A stretch of DNA of 22,477 bases from a virus: the IMG/VR virus record IMGVR_UViG_3300043466_001136, positions 1 through 22,477 of that record. One strand, written 5' to 3'. The notes under the pieces were generated by a model. The model saw only the letters and a list, made by a program, of their open reading frames with translations. It made no database searches and was not told where the DNA came from. How positions within the stretch are numbered: position 1 is the stretch's first letter; every line of letters begins with the position of its first letter. Shown piece after piece: positions 16,461-22,477 of this stretch. A program made the translations under genes and the position numbers.

Positions 16461-17027
16461 TTATGTGTATAATGCGCTTTCAGGATCGTTTGTATGGTAG
16501 TCATATTGGATGATTATCTTATTTCGATATATTGGCCTGGTTGAGCTAATAGCAGACTGCAGCTCTAGAAGGTCTCTAGACTCATCAATCTGGAAAGTCT
16601 TAATATTATGGAAAAATACACTTTGAGATGTTGATGGATTATTGAGCTGATTATTAGATGCCCAGGCATTGACATCTTGGGCTGCTGCATCTTCTCTGTC
16701 TAGGGCTGCATTTATAATTCGAATAGTGGCAAATACCTTGTCTTGTGGCCCATGGACTGTGTATAGGACCTGCTCTCTTTTGTGTCTATAAAATGAGTTT
16801 GGTCTAAACCTTGATAGGGTGTCATAGGCTATAACAATTGGCAAAGTAGCATCTGTTGATAATATTTCTCCATATATGTCATCTATGCTGGTAGACATTA
16901 CTGGGATAAAGGGGCTAAAAGATTGTGAAGGGGCTACTACCTCAAACAGCTTTAGCTGTTCTTCAAGGTATCCATTAATACTAAAAGCTGGATAATATGT
17001 CTGTTGACTTATTGCTTCTGTGTCCAT
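16461..17027 (-). CDS. Tail terminator protein (probable)
   Basis: A 188-residue protein four bases after the previous stop, with no Shine-Dalgarno; it is probably translated by coupling. It has an alpha/beta layout: a helix after DTEAISQQTYYPAFSINGYLEEQLKLF, a strand DATLPIVIAYDTLSRF, a strand EQVLYTVHGPQDKVFATIRIINAALDRED, and a late pair FHNIKTFQIDESRDL and NKIIIQYDYH. Tail terminator or completion proteins of siphoviruses (lambda gpU type) fold this way, lie directly before the major tail protein and form the hexameric ring that stops tail tube growth and joins the neck. Assignment is by order and fold; no exact motif is diagnostic. Confidence 0.75.
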   Translation of the reverse strand: MDTEAISQQTYYPAFSINGYLEEQLKLFEVVAPSQSFSPFIPVMSTSIDDIYGEILSTDATLPIVIAYDTLSRFRPNSFYRHKREQVLYTVHGPQDKVFATIRIINAALDREDAAAQDVNAWASNNQLNNPSTSQSVFFHNIKTFQIDESRDLLELQSAISSTRPIYRNKIIIQYDYHTNDPESALYT

Positions 17028-17031
17028 AGTC

Positions 17032-17709
17032 TTATTCTACACCAATCTTTGCATTAGTAATCCACTTGAATCCTGTTTCAATACCCTTTGATTTTCCAAG
17101 TCTTGATCCAGCCCCAATATTTCTTTTAAACGATGTTGGTCTACTTATATAGTTATAGATTCCAGAGGCCTGAAGCATTGACTGCTTAAAGTACTGTAGC
17201 ATAAACTGATCAAATACTCTTTCAAAAGATCCCTCAACATAGTTTCCTCCAGGATTATCTACGTCAACTTCTTTTGATGTAAACACTGTTTCGCCATCGC
17301 TTTCAAAAACTAAAACATTAGAACTTTTTGGCTTTATCGTTACTGGAATTCCATTTTCCATTATGTAGGCTTTATTATAAAAAGGAACATACGAGCCACT
17401 CTTGATACTGCTAGACTGTTTAAATGTGCCAGCAAGAGATAGACCTAGATTACTAACTGTGTAATCTATATCAAACAATCTTGCTGAAGGGCTTCCAACT
17501 TTATCCCATTCATAAATGTGATGCAATGCCTGTGGGTTTGATCTAGCAGAAGCATCAATATACTGACCCAAAATTATAATTGTTTCTTTACCTAAATTAT
17601 TTAAAAAAAGTTTTTTACCACTTTTAACGCCATCTATAAAACCAGCAGAGTAATTTACTATATTCAACATCTGTTTTTCAAATGATGCTGTGTTTAGTTT
17701 AACTTTCAC
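17032..17709 (-). CDS. HK97 gp10-like neck / tail-joining protein
   Basis: A 225-residue protein whose GTG start overlaps the previous stop (TAGTG at 17709). It has an N-terminal helix region (FEKQMLNIVNYSAGFIDGVKSGKKLFLNNLGKE) followed by a central helix DASARSNPQALHHIYEW, then a beta-rich body with NPGGNYVEGSFERVFDQFM. It ends in a basic tail. The layout and position between stopper and tail terminator match the HK97 gp10-like group of tail-joining or minor tail proteins, in which helices start with a Leu/Phe-rich segment. The exact role is not certain. Confidence 0.7.
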   Translation of the reverse strand: MKVKLNTASFEKQMLNIVNYSAGFIDGVKSGKKLFLNNLGKETIIILGQYIDASARSNPQALHHIYEWDKVGSPSARLFDIDYTVSNLGLSLAGTFKQSSSIKSGSYVPFYNKAYIMENGIPVTIKPKSSNVLVFESDGETVFTSKEVDVDNPGGNYVEGSFERVFDQFMLQYFKQSMLQASGIYNYISRPTSFKRNIGAGSRLGKSKGIETGFKWITNAKIGVE

Positions 17710-18155
17710 TAGTCACCCACAGATTGATTTTCTGCTCTGCGCCAAAGCAGTTTATAATACTGTATATCTCCAAAAGGTCCTACAAAAGGCTCTACTGTTC
17801 CAAACTCGTATATGGTTGCTCTACCTGAACGTGGTCCTGTGGTCTCTTGATAGATTGTTTGTCCCGCTGCATTTCTTATATTAGTGACTAAAATATTAGT
17901 CATTGCATTGTTAGCCTTTTGTGAAGATACTCTAGGATCAGACTTTGTTCTTGCAACCAGCTTGCCATTATTCTGTAAAAACAGTTCTGGCTTTATTTCT
18001 TCTGTAGAGGCACCACCTACTGGGGTTGCGTTGCAAACAATACTTCTATCGTATATCCATGACTTTTTTGGTTGGCCATATTCATTCTGCTCAATTGTTG
18101 CATAATATAGGTCAGCCATCATTGGGTAGATGAAGTCTGTTGCTTCGCAATCCAT
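17709..18155 (-). CDS. Head-tail connector stopper (probable)
   Basis: A 148-residue beta-rich protein whose ATG shares one base with the stop of the preceding gene (TAATG at 18155) and whose stop shares one base with the next start. Recognisable segments are MADLYYATIEQNEYGQPKKSW, a loop of Gly/Ala residues, and LVTNIRNAAGQTIY, followed by a C-terminal strand IQYYKLLWRRAE. Stopper proteins (SPP1 gp16 or HK97 gp7-like) are small barrels that close the DNA channel after packaging and sit between adaptor and tail terminator. The position supports the same role here; sequence evidence alone is moderate. Confidence 0.7.
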   Translation of the reverse strand: MDCEATDFIYPMMADLYYATIEQNEYGQPKKSWIYDRSIVCNATPVGGASTEEIKPELFLQNNGKLVARTKSDPRVSSQKANNAMTNILVTNIRNAAGQTIYQETTGPRSGRATIYEFGTVEPFVGPFGDIQYYKLLWRRAENQSVGD

Positions 18156-19123
18156 TACAACATCCTTGGACCAATAGCTGGAACTATATACTTTGCCAAG
18201 ATTTTGTCAACTAAAATATTTCCAGAACCTTCAAGCATTGTCTTATCGTATTCAATCTGGAACTGATCTGTTCTGTAGCTCTTAACATATCTCTTGTAGT
18301 AGTCTAGCTTGCCACAGTCAATATCATTAATAAGCATTCTTGTTGCATCTTGAATGTCATATGGAACTACTCTATATCCCGCTTCAATTTGGAATATATA
18401 GTCGTATCCTTCCATAAAGCCAACAGTGCCATGAATTGTATAGGTGTTTCCACTATCTTCTGTGTCAAATAATGCAAAAGAGTCAGAAGGTGCAACGGTA
18501 AATCTTGATGGCATCTTTTCTGCACGATTAACCGAATCAACAGAAACTACTGGATCTTTAGTAATGGCTGTCTTGTCTTTTGTAATAAGGTAATGATAAT
18601 CTCCAATAGCTGGCGTTTCCAATGATGAGTCATATACAAGCTCAGCATTTTCATATACCTTTAAAATTTTATTAATTCTAGACCACACTGGGATGTAGTC
18701 TGTTCCTTCACCAACAACTTCTAGATAAACTTTTTTATTATAGAAGCCACCCGTAATATTATCGATAATTGTTCTTGCAAGGCTCTCATGCTCTGTGAAC
18801 TTAGCTATTTCTGATGCCGTTGTTCCAAGGGTATTCGGATCAATATATGGTCTAACAATCTCAAGGTTATCTTCAACTACTGGCTCATCTGCAAGAACAC
18901 CAGCAGATATCTCTTCATAAATAGAAAGATAGTAGGACTTGTCATATTTAGAGAATTCTACAGGCAGTTCTAGGGTTACTTTAGAGCCGACTGTTGAGGT
19001 AATAGTTTCTTGGATAATGTCTTGATTTTCAACATCTTCAATAACAAAAACATACGGGGTACTTGCATCTGGCACAGAGTATGTAACAGATATTGGGTAT
19101 GGTGGAATTCGTAAAATCTGCAT
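18155..19123 (-). CDS. Head-tail adaptor with N-terminal Ig-like domain (probable)
   Basis: A 322-residue protein two bases after the Rho-N-like gene, with no strong ribosome site; coupling is likely. Residues 1-90 are beta-rich with alternating hydrophobics (VTLELPVEFSKYDKSYYLSIYE), resembling an Ig-like extension. Residues 92-128 (YIDPNTLGTTASEIAKFTEHESLARTIIDNITGGF) and 255-310 (DIQDATRMLINDIDCGKLDYYKRYVKSY, then a terminal helix) are the helical parts typical of the gp6-like adaptor that sits under the portal. The central region is a beta insertion. Three hundred residues is long for an adaptor, so I infer an adaptor carrying extra surface domains. It would form the dodecameric ring joining portal to stopper. 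Confidence 0.7.
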   Translation of the reverse strand: MQILRIPPYPISVTYSVPDASTPYVFVIEDVENQDIIQETITSTVGSKVTLELPVEFSKYDKSYYLSIYEEISAGVLADEPVVEDNLEIVRPYIDPNTLGTTASEIAKFTEHESLARTIIDNITGGFYNKKVYLEVVGEGTDYIPVWSRINKILKVYENAELVYDSSLETPAIGDYHYLITKDKTAITKDPVVSVDSVNRAEKMPSRFTVAPSDSFALFDTEDSGNTYTIHGTVGFMEGYDYIFQIEAGYRVVPYDIQDATRMLINDIDCGKLDYYKRYVKSYRTDQFQIEYDKTMLEGSGNILVDKILAKYIVPAIGPRML

Positions 19124-19125
19124 AA

Positions 19126-19473
19126 TTATTTACCGTAGTATGATGCTACTTCTTCAGGTGACGCTATGCGTACACACTTATGAGTAATCATCTTTTCCGA
19201 TGCCTCCTTTGAGACTATGTTGTATCCTACTGAAAGCGATCCTATCTCATTCCAGTGGATATTTCTTGTTGAGTATAAAGCAACCTTTTCTGTTTTATTT
19301 TCTTTTTTTTCTTTAGCTTCTTCTGCTTTAGGGTCATTTGGGTGAAAGCTTGCGATAACTTCTAATATTTCTAATTTGGTTGTTACTCCAAATAGATCAA
19401 TATTATTTTTTTTAGCGTATGACTTTAATTCCATTACTGTCTTTTTTGATAAATCTTCCATAGTTAATTTCAT
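19126..19473 (-). CDS. Small head protein with Rho-N/LEM-like motif
   Basis: A 115-residue protein starting at ATG 19473 behind AAGGAG. Residues 7-40 (LSKKTVMELKSYAKKNNIDLFGVTTKLEILEVI) fit the helix-extended-loop-helix pattern of Rho N-terminal, SAP or LEM-like domains, which often bind nucleic acid or act as adaptors. A Lys/Glu-rich linker follows (residues 48-63). Residues 64-115 hold a beta segment (ALYSTRNIHWNEIGSLSVGYNIVS) and a short terminal helix. Small genes in this place, just after the capsid gene, are common in actinobacterial and similar siphoviruses and are often annotated as head or connector proteins. Exact function is unknown. DNA binding at the portal vertex is one possibility. 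Confidence 0.75.
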   Translation of the reverse strand: MKLTMEDLSKKTVMELKSYAKKNNIDLFGVTTKLEILEVIASFHPNDPKAEEAKEKKENKTEKVALYSTRNIHWNEIGSLSVGYNIVSKEASEKMITHKCVRIASPEEVASYYGK

Positions 19474-19496
19474 TTTATCTCCTTATGCTTAATGCA

Positions 19497-19505
19497 ATTA
19501 TACCA
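19497..19505 (-). promoter_or_regulatory. Extended -10 promoter box overlapping end of MCP-arm paralogue
   Basis: Minus strand reads TGGTATAAT and spans the last codons and the stop of the 73-residue gene. It would start transcription with a leader of about 18 bases ending in AAGGAG before ATG 19473. Confidence 0.4.
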
Positions 19506-19719
19506 GAGATCTTCTTAAGCTTTGAGCCCTTCTAATTCCTGAAGGAGTTCCGTAAGTAATTATGTTTGTACCAAAGTTAGCGGTTGGAATACAGCCTAAA
19601 GCATTAGTTTCTGATATTATTCCATTAGGGCCAGATATAACTGTGCCAGTTGATCCAGATGCTATACATCCATTGGCATCATGATTATGCTCTTCTACTT
19701 CGCTTCCAGGATAAGACAC
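19498..19719 (-). CDS. Stand-alone copy of the major capsid protein N-terminal arm
   Basis: A 73-residue protein starting at GTG 19719 with AAGGAG five bases upstream. It aligns along its length with residues 12-84 of the MCP encoded just upstream. Shared features are YPGS; a His-x-His pair (H11/H13 against H20/H22); ASG; Asn-Gly; LG; an exact TANFGT; GTP; Gly-Ile; and a terminal Gln then Arg-Arg. There is no capsid core. It differs by two Cys (C18, C43), absent in the MCP region. I infer a partial duplication of the capsid gene. It could be a minor capsid or decoration protein that occupies an arm-binding site, or an assembly factor. It is a separate cistron with its own start and is not a frameshifted tail of the MCP. 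Function is not known from sequence. Confidence 0.85.
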   Translation of the reverse strand: MSYPGSEVEEHNHDANGCIASGSTGTVISGPNGIISETNALGCIPTANFGTNIITYGTPSGIRRAQSLRRSLV

Positions 19720-19739
19720 TTTATCTCCTTATACGACTA

Positions 19740-19767
19740 AGGAGGGCAGTTTTTACGCTGCCCCCCT
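19740..19767 (-). other. Stable hairpin after capsid gene (attenuator or mRNA stabiliser)
   Basis: On the minus strand AGGGGGGCAG pairs with CTGCCCTCCT over 10 bp (one G-U) with an 8-base loop, 21 bases after the MCP stop. There is no U-tract after it (TAGTCGTATAAGG follows), so it is not a classical terminator. It could attenuate read-through or protect the MCP mRNA. Confidence 0.6.
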
Positions 19768-19787
19768 CAATCATTGTTTGATATTAA

Positions 19788-20942
19788 TTAGGAATCTGTA
19801 GCGTCTGCATCTGCGTAAGCAACTGCATCCAACTCTTCCCACTGGATACCAAAACGAACGAATACTGTGTACTCGATGGTGTCCTTCTTTGGCTTGTATT
19901 CACGATTTACTGTGATATCTCGCTGGAAGCCCCATACACGGTTAGCTGGGAATGTCAAGTCGACATATCCTGCTGGGTAGTAAGGAACTTCTTGAACTGT
20001 GATTCCGAGAACACGAGTTGTACGTGCATCTCCGAATGTCTGTCCTGCACCATCAAGGTATGCCTGACGGTTTGACTGTGTGCTTCCTGGGATTTGACCC
20101 TGTACTGCTTCTGCAATTGCATCAGCAAGTGTACCGTTATTCTTTACGATACCCTGGAATGCGTCTGTACCTGCGTAGAACTTAAGGTTTGACTTAAGTG
20201 CACGATACTTACGTGGCATTGCCAAGATAATGTTCTGCATAACGTTTGGTGTCCACTCGTTGTTTGCAACAGTAACTGCTGCCTCGTGAGCTGCGTTACC
20301 CTGTACCTGGTTTACCTGCTTAACGAATCCTGGCATGATTGAAAGGAATGGGTCATTACCTGATCCCACACCGTTAATCGCAAGGTCTTCAATGTCGTTA
20401 GCAAAAGCATTGGTCATCAAGCGAACTAGATGATCCTCAAGTGCTCCGCCTTCAATATTGTCTTCGAGTGCTTCTGTTGATACTTCCCAATCGAGACGAA
20501 TCTTCTTTGTAGTAAGTTCAACCTTTGTAAATGTAGCACCTGCGTTTGTGAAATCTGGCTGAGCCTGAGCAGCAGCACGGATTACACGCTCACCAACGTT
20601 GACCTTCTCGATCTCCATTGTGTTAGCTCGCATTGTGATTTTGCGACCATCCTTGGCGAGAACTGTTGCATCCCACACATAGTCGATGAAGCGACGAGCT
20701 TGTTCTGGTGCGAGAATACCACCTGGTGTTCCAGTTGGGTTAACAGAGTTTGCACCGCTAGTACCGAAGTTTGCTGTGGCAATGTTACCAAGCGAAGCTG
20801 CGGGTGAAAGGTTACCGTTAGCATCTGTGACTGTTGCGCCACCGATTGCTCCAGACGCAAAAGAACCATCGCCGTTGTGGGCGTGTGACTCAGTTGGAGA
20901 TCCAGGGTAATTCTTTACGATATCTGTATTTTGTTCTGACAT
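19788..20942 (-). CDS. Major capsid protein (HK97 fold)
   Basis: A 384-residue protein. I place the start at ATG 20942 (MSEQNTDIVKNYPGS), with AGGAGGTGA spaced well upstream; the GTG at 20951 lies inside that ribosome site. Residues 1-90 form a Gly/Asn-rich arm with YPGS, a His-x-His pair and TANFGT, repeated in the neighbour gene. From about 85 the HK97-like body begins (RRFIDYVWDATVLAKDG, then TKKIRLDWEVSTEALED), and DIEDLAINGVGSG is typical of the helix of the fold. The C-terminus has RDITVNREYKPKKDTIEYTVFVRFGIQWEE, the usual last strands. No long N-terminal delta domain is evident; the scaffold function is probably supplied by the protease fusion. It lies directly after the protease gene and is the expected product to assemble the procapsid. 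Confidence 0.9.
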   Translation of the reverse strand: MSEQNTDIVKNYPGSPTESHAHNGDGSFASGAIGGATVTDANGNLSPAASLGNIATANFGTSGANSVNPTGTPGGILAPEQARRFIDYVWDATVLAKDGRKITMRANTMEIEKVNVGERVIRAAAQAQPDFTNAGATFTKVELTTKKIRLDWEVSTEALEDNIEGGALEDHLVRLMTNAFANDIEDLAINGVGSGNDPFLSIMPGFVKQVNQVQGNAAHEAAVTVANNEWTPNVMQNIILAMPRKYRALKSNLKFYAGTDAFQGIVKNNGTLADAIAEAVQGQIPGSTQSNRQAYLDGAGQTFGDARTTRVLGITVQEVPYYPAGYVDLTFPANRVWGFQRDITVNREYKPKKDTIEYTVFVRFGIQWEELDAVAYADADATDS

Positions 20943-20971
20943 ATTGTTCACCTCCTAGTGATTTATATATA

Positions 20972-21529
20972 TTAACTTAATAGGTCGGAATTTGTGAGGA
21001 AACGTCCGCCCCATAGGGATTTCTGAACCTTTTCAGGCTCAAACTGCACGATCTCGCCTAGATCGCCAGACTTGCGGAAAGCGGTGTCTGCAACTACGGC
21101 ATCAACTCGCTTGCCAAACTCATTAAAGTTACCCTTGATATTGTTAACCTCACCTGTTACGGTATCAACGGACTTTGTTACTGCTGCTATCTGCTCGTTA
21201 AGAGACTTGATAGTTGTAGCTAGATCGCCAAAGGCATTAGTAAGAGACTCTTTAATTTCAGAGACTGCTTTTGCAACCTCTTGGTTAAGTGCAATAGAAA
21301 CTTCATCAATATTATCTGATGCTTCTTTTGTAGTCTCTTCTTCTACTGCTGCTTCTGCAACAGAAGAATCTGCACTGCCATCAACTGACTTAGCAACATC
21401 TGTTTCTTCAACAGCTGCTACTTCCTCAACAACTGCGTCAGTTTTTTCAACTTCTGCTGGCTGTGCCTCTGGAGCAATCTCTATATCTTCAACTACTGCA
21501 TCTACTGATGCTTCTGATACTTCTGTCAT
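20972..21529 (-). CDS. Nested scaffolding protein (internal start in protease gene)
   Basis: ATG 21529 is in frame as codon 252 of the protease-scaffold gene and is preceded by AAGGAGGT with seven bases spacing. It would give a 185-residue protein containing only the acidic linker and the coiled-coil scaffold. This is the lambda C/Nu3 arrangement, in which scaffold is made in excess from an internal start. It is inferred from the ribosome site and domain boundary. Confidence 0.6.
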   Translation of the reverse strand: MTEVSEASVDAVVEDIEIAPEAQPAEVEKTDAVVEEVAAVEETDVAKSVDGSADSSVAEAAVEEETTKEASDNIDEVSIALNQEVAKAVSEIKESLTNAFGDLATTIKSLNEQIAAVTKSVDTVTGEVNNIKGNFNEFGKRVDAVVADTAFRKSGDLGEIVQFEPEKVQKSLWGGRFLTNSDLLS

Positions 21530-22282
21530 AGGATTTACCTCCTTGGTAATCTTAATTGTACTAATGCCTTTAGCACTATCAACTAAGAACTTTATCATAT
21601 CTGACTTTTCTCTATCTTCTTTTTCAACAAAACCAATGTTGGCCATTGCTTCGCCAGTTACTGGACTTACTTGTGTTTCTTCTTGTGAAGTAACAACAAT
21701 CCCAGACTCTTTATCATAAAAAACATTCTCTAAAACTGTCTCATCACCCTTAATCACATCTACCCCATCTACTTTTTGAACTGACATAATACTTGCAAAC
21801 TGATTAGCTGGGCTATCAACTAGTGAGAGCTCAATAAGATCGTATTCTTTAATAATTCTAATTTGCTTATCTGCTTTTTCATCATAAGCATCATCCCACT
21901 TATTCATTCTTCCACCAATAGAAAAACCAGTGTATGTTCCGTCTAGAACCTTTTCCCATGCATCTTGTGCACCCTTAGAAATATATGTTGAAACATATAC
22001 TCCCTTGTAGAATTTCTTTGATTCTGGATCAAAATATTTTTCTTCTTTAAATGAAACCATCTTGCCTACTGCTGATGGTTGGTGCATCTCTCTAATGTTC
22101 CCACGGAATTTAGCAAAAGCCTCCATAGATGCTTCTGTTGTAACAATATCATTCTGCTTGTCAAGGTTATCTAGTGACGCAAAACCAGAAACCATTCTAC
22201 GGCCTTCATCAATTTTTGTTAGAGGCATAGACAGACGAACGTTGTCGCCGTCAGTAACCCACGAAGCCTTATTTATTTTCAT
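20972..22282 (-). CDS. Prohead protease (S78-type) fused to C-terminal scaffold domain
   Basis: A 436-residue protein. Residues 1-170 are the HK97-type S78 protease: GFASLDNLDKQNDIV at 33-47, MHQP with His67, GTYTGFSIGGR with Ser121, and IELSLVDSPAN at 150-160. His67 and Ser121 fit the catalytic pair, and E151 or D156 the third residue. Residues 252-330 are acidic and Val/Glu/Ala-rich. Residues 330-400 form a coiled coil (VSIALNQEVAKAVSEI, then TVTGEVNNIKGNF) expected of a scaffold that guides capsid assembly before being cut. A second start with a strong ribosome site lies at 21529 and would make the scaffold alone. The gene begins at ATG 22282 with no Shine-Dalgarno but an extended -10 box nine bases before it. 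It matures the procapsid before packaging. Confidence 0.9.
   Translation of the reverse strand: MKINKASWVTDGDNVRLSMPLTKIDEGRRMVSGFASLDNLDKQNDIVTTEASMEAFAKFRGNIREMHQPSAVGKMVSFKEEKYFDPESKKFYKGVYVSTYISKGAQDAWEKVLDGTYTGFSIGGRMNKWDDAYDEKADKQIRIIKEYDLIELSLVDSPANQFASIMSVQKVDGVDVIKGDETVLENVFYDKESGIVVTSQEETQVSPVTGEAMANIGFVEKEDREKSDMIKFLVDSAKGISTIKITKEVNPMTEVSEASVDAVVEDIEIAPEAQPAEVEKTDAVVEEVAAVEETDVAKSVDGSADSSVAEAAVEEETTKEASDNIDEVSIALNQEVAKAVSEIKESLTNAFGDLATTIKSLNEQIAAVTKSVDTVTGEVNNIKGNFNEFGKRVDAVVADTAFRKSGDLGEIVQFEPEKVQKSLWGGRFLTNSDLLS
21537..21544 (-). promoter_or_regulatory. Internal ribosome binding site for nested scaffold
   Basis: Minus strand AAGGAGGT, an almost perfect anti-16S match, seven bases before the in-frame ATG at 21529. 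It is one of the strongest Shine-Dalgarno sites in the window and is out of place inside a coding region, which makes chance less likely. Confidence 0.65.
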
Positions 22283-22291
22283 ATCACATCT

Positions 22292-22300
22292 ATTATACCA
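22292..22300 (-). promoter_or_regulatory. Extended -10 promoter, apparent leaderless start of protease
   Basis: Minus strand reads TGGTATAAT; nine bases then separate the hexamer from ATG 22282, so the leader would be 0-3 bases. No ribosome site is present. A -35 is weak or absent. Confidence 0.5.
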
Positions 22301-22321
22301 AACGTTTTATAACTTTCTCAG

Positions 22322-22477
22322 CTATTGAGACGCTCGACCTTCCCCTTGCGGATTTCTTCCAGAAATAGTTGTTGGGCTGTCTGAGGAATTATTTTGCCTT
22401 TCAGTATCCCGTGCTCTGTTACTTGATGAGTTTGCTATTGAGTCTGCTGCTGCCCTTGCGGTCAGCTCTAATGGATT
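22322..22477 (-). CDS. C-terminal end of the portal-position gene (partial)
   Basis: The frame is open from the right edge to a TAG at 22322-22324 (51 residues visible). The sequence is hydrophilic and probably disordered, rich in Arg, Ser and Asn (LTARAAADSIANSSSNRARD, then a tail ending GRASQ). It lies directly upstream of the prohead protease, where the portal protein gene normally lies, and such flexible tails are common at portal C-termini. The fragment is too short and low in complexity to prove that it is the portal. The gap to the protease ATG is 39 bases and holds the promoter. Confidence 0.6.
   Translation of the reverse strand, partial: NPLELTARAAADSIANSSSNRARDTERQNNSSDSPTTISGRNPQGEGRASQ

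Noticed and set aside
17028-17044. TAGAAT six bases before ATG 17027 as another leaderless promoter
   Set aside because: TAGAAT is the end of the previous coding region, the TGn extension is out of register, and coupling across a four-base gap explains translation.
20582-20869. A minus frame of 95 codons inside the capsid gene
   Set aside because: Overlaps the MCP N-terminal arm that is paralogous to the next gene, so the MCP frame is the real one.
20951-20972. AT-rich TATATATAAAT before the capsid gene as a promoter
   Set aside because: It lacks the TGn extension and a -35; too AT-rich to distinguish from background.
422-22328. All plus-strand open frames, the longest at 12965-13711 (248 aa), 21072-21719 (215 aa) and 6163-6531 (122 aa)
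   Set aside because: They lie wholly opposite strong minus-strand genes, lack ribosome sites and show low-complexity or biased sequence typical of antisense frames.
1-22477. CRISPR arrays, tRNA genes, insertion sequences or attachment sites
   Set aside because: No regularly spaced repeats, cloverleaf-like sequences, transposase frames or suitable direct repeats were seen; nearly the whole window is occupied by structural genes.

Overview
The window is a contiguous piece of a tailed-phage (siphovirus-type, HK97-fold) structural operon. It is AT-rich and essentially all coding, and every gene I accept lies on the minus strand, so it reads from high to low coordinates. The order is canonical: the C-terminal end of a gene in the portal position (cut by the right edge), prohead protease fused to a scaffold domain, major capsid protein (MCP), a short MCP-related cistron, a Rho-N-like small head protein, neck proteins (adaptor, stopper, HK97 gp10-like), tail terminator, major tail protein, two tail-assembly chaperones, a very long tape measure, a distal-tail-like protein, a huge tail hub, a lectin-like small tail protein, and a tail fibre open to the left edge. 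No integrase, lysis, replication, tRNA or CRISPR feature is visible, so it could be a free phage or a prophage segment. The order, the classic TP901-type tape measure and the tail terminator point to a long flexible-tailed phage.

The host is not identifiable from sequence alone. Two genes (protease at 22282 and first chaperone at 15662) lack a Shine-Dalgarno but have an extended -10 box so close that their mRNAs would be leaderless or nearly so. This is a habit common in Actinobacteria, so an AT-rich actinobacterial host (for example freshwater planktonic lineages) is a reasonable but weak inference. Other genes use good AGGAG-type ribosome sites, one-base TAATG or TAGTG overlaps, and three GTG starts (the MCP-arm paralogue, the gp10-like protein and the tape measure).

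Region by region: 19.1-22.5 kb is head assembly, with a nested scaffold start inside the protease gene and a stand-alone copy of the MCP N-terminal arm. 16.4-19.1 kb is the connector and neck. 15.7-16.4 kb is the major tail protein, bounded by an extended -10 promoter upstream and a strong cUUCGg terminator downstream. 14.6-15.7 kb holds two paralogous tail chaperones that seem to replace the usual programmed frameshift. 8-14.6 kb is a 2202-residue tape measure carrying two copies of a Gly/Ser/Glu motif and a C-terminal region that looks like an ADP-ribosyltransferase fold. 1-8 kb is the tail tip and adhesion machinery, rich in beta-sandwich and lectin-like modules.

The most notable observations are the tape-measure ART-like domain, the MCP N-arm duplicate, the duplicated chaperones, the nested scaffold start, and a family of TGnTATAAT promoters repeated through the operon. 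No interval over about 100 bases lacks a gene.
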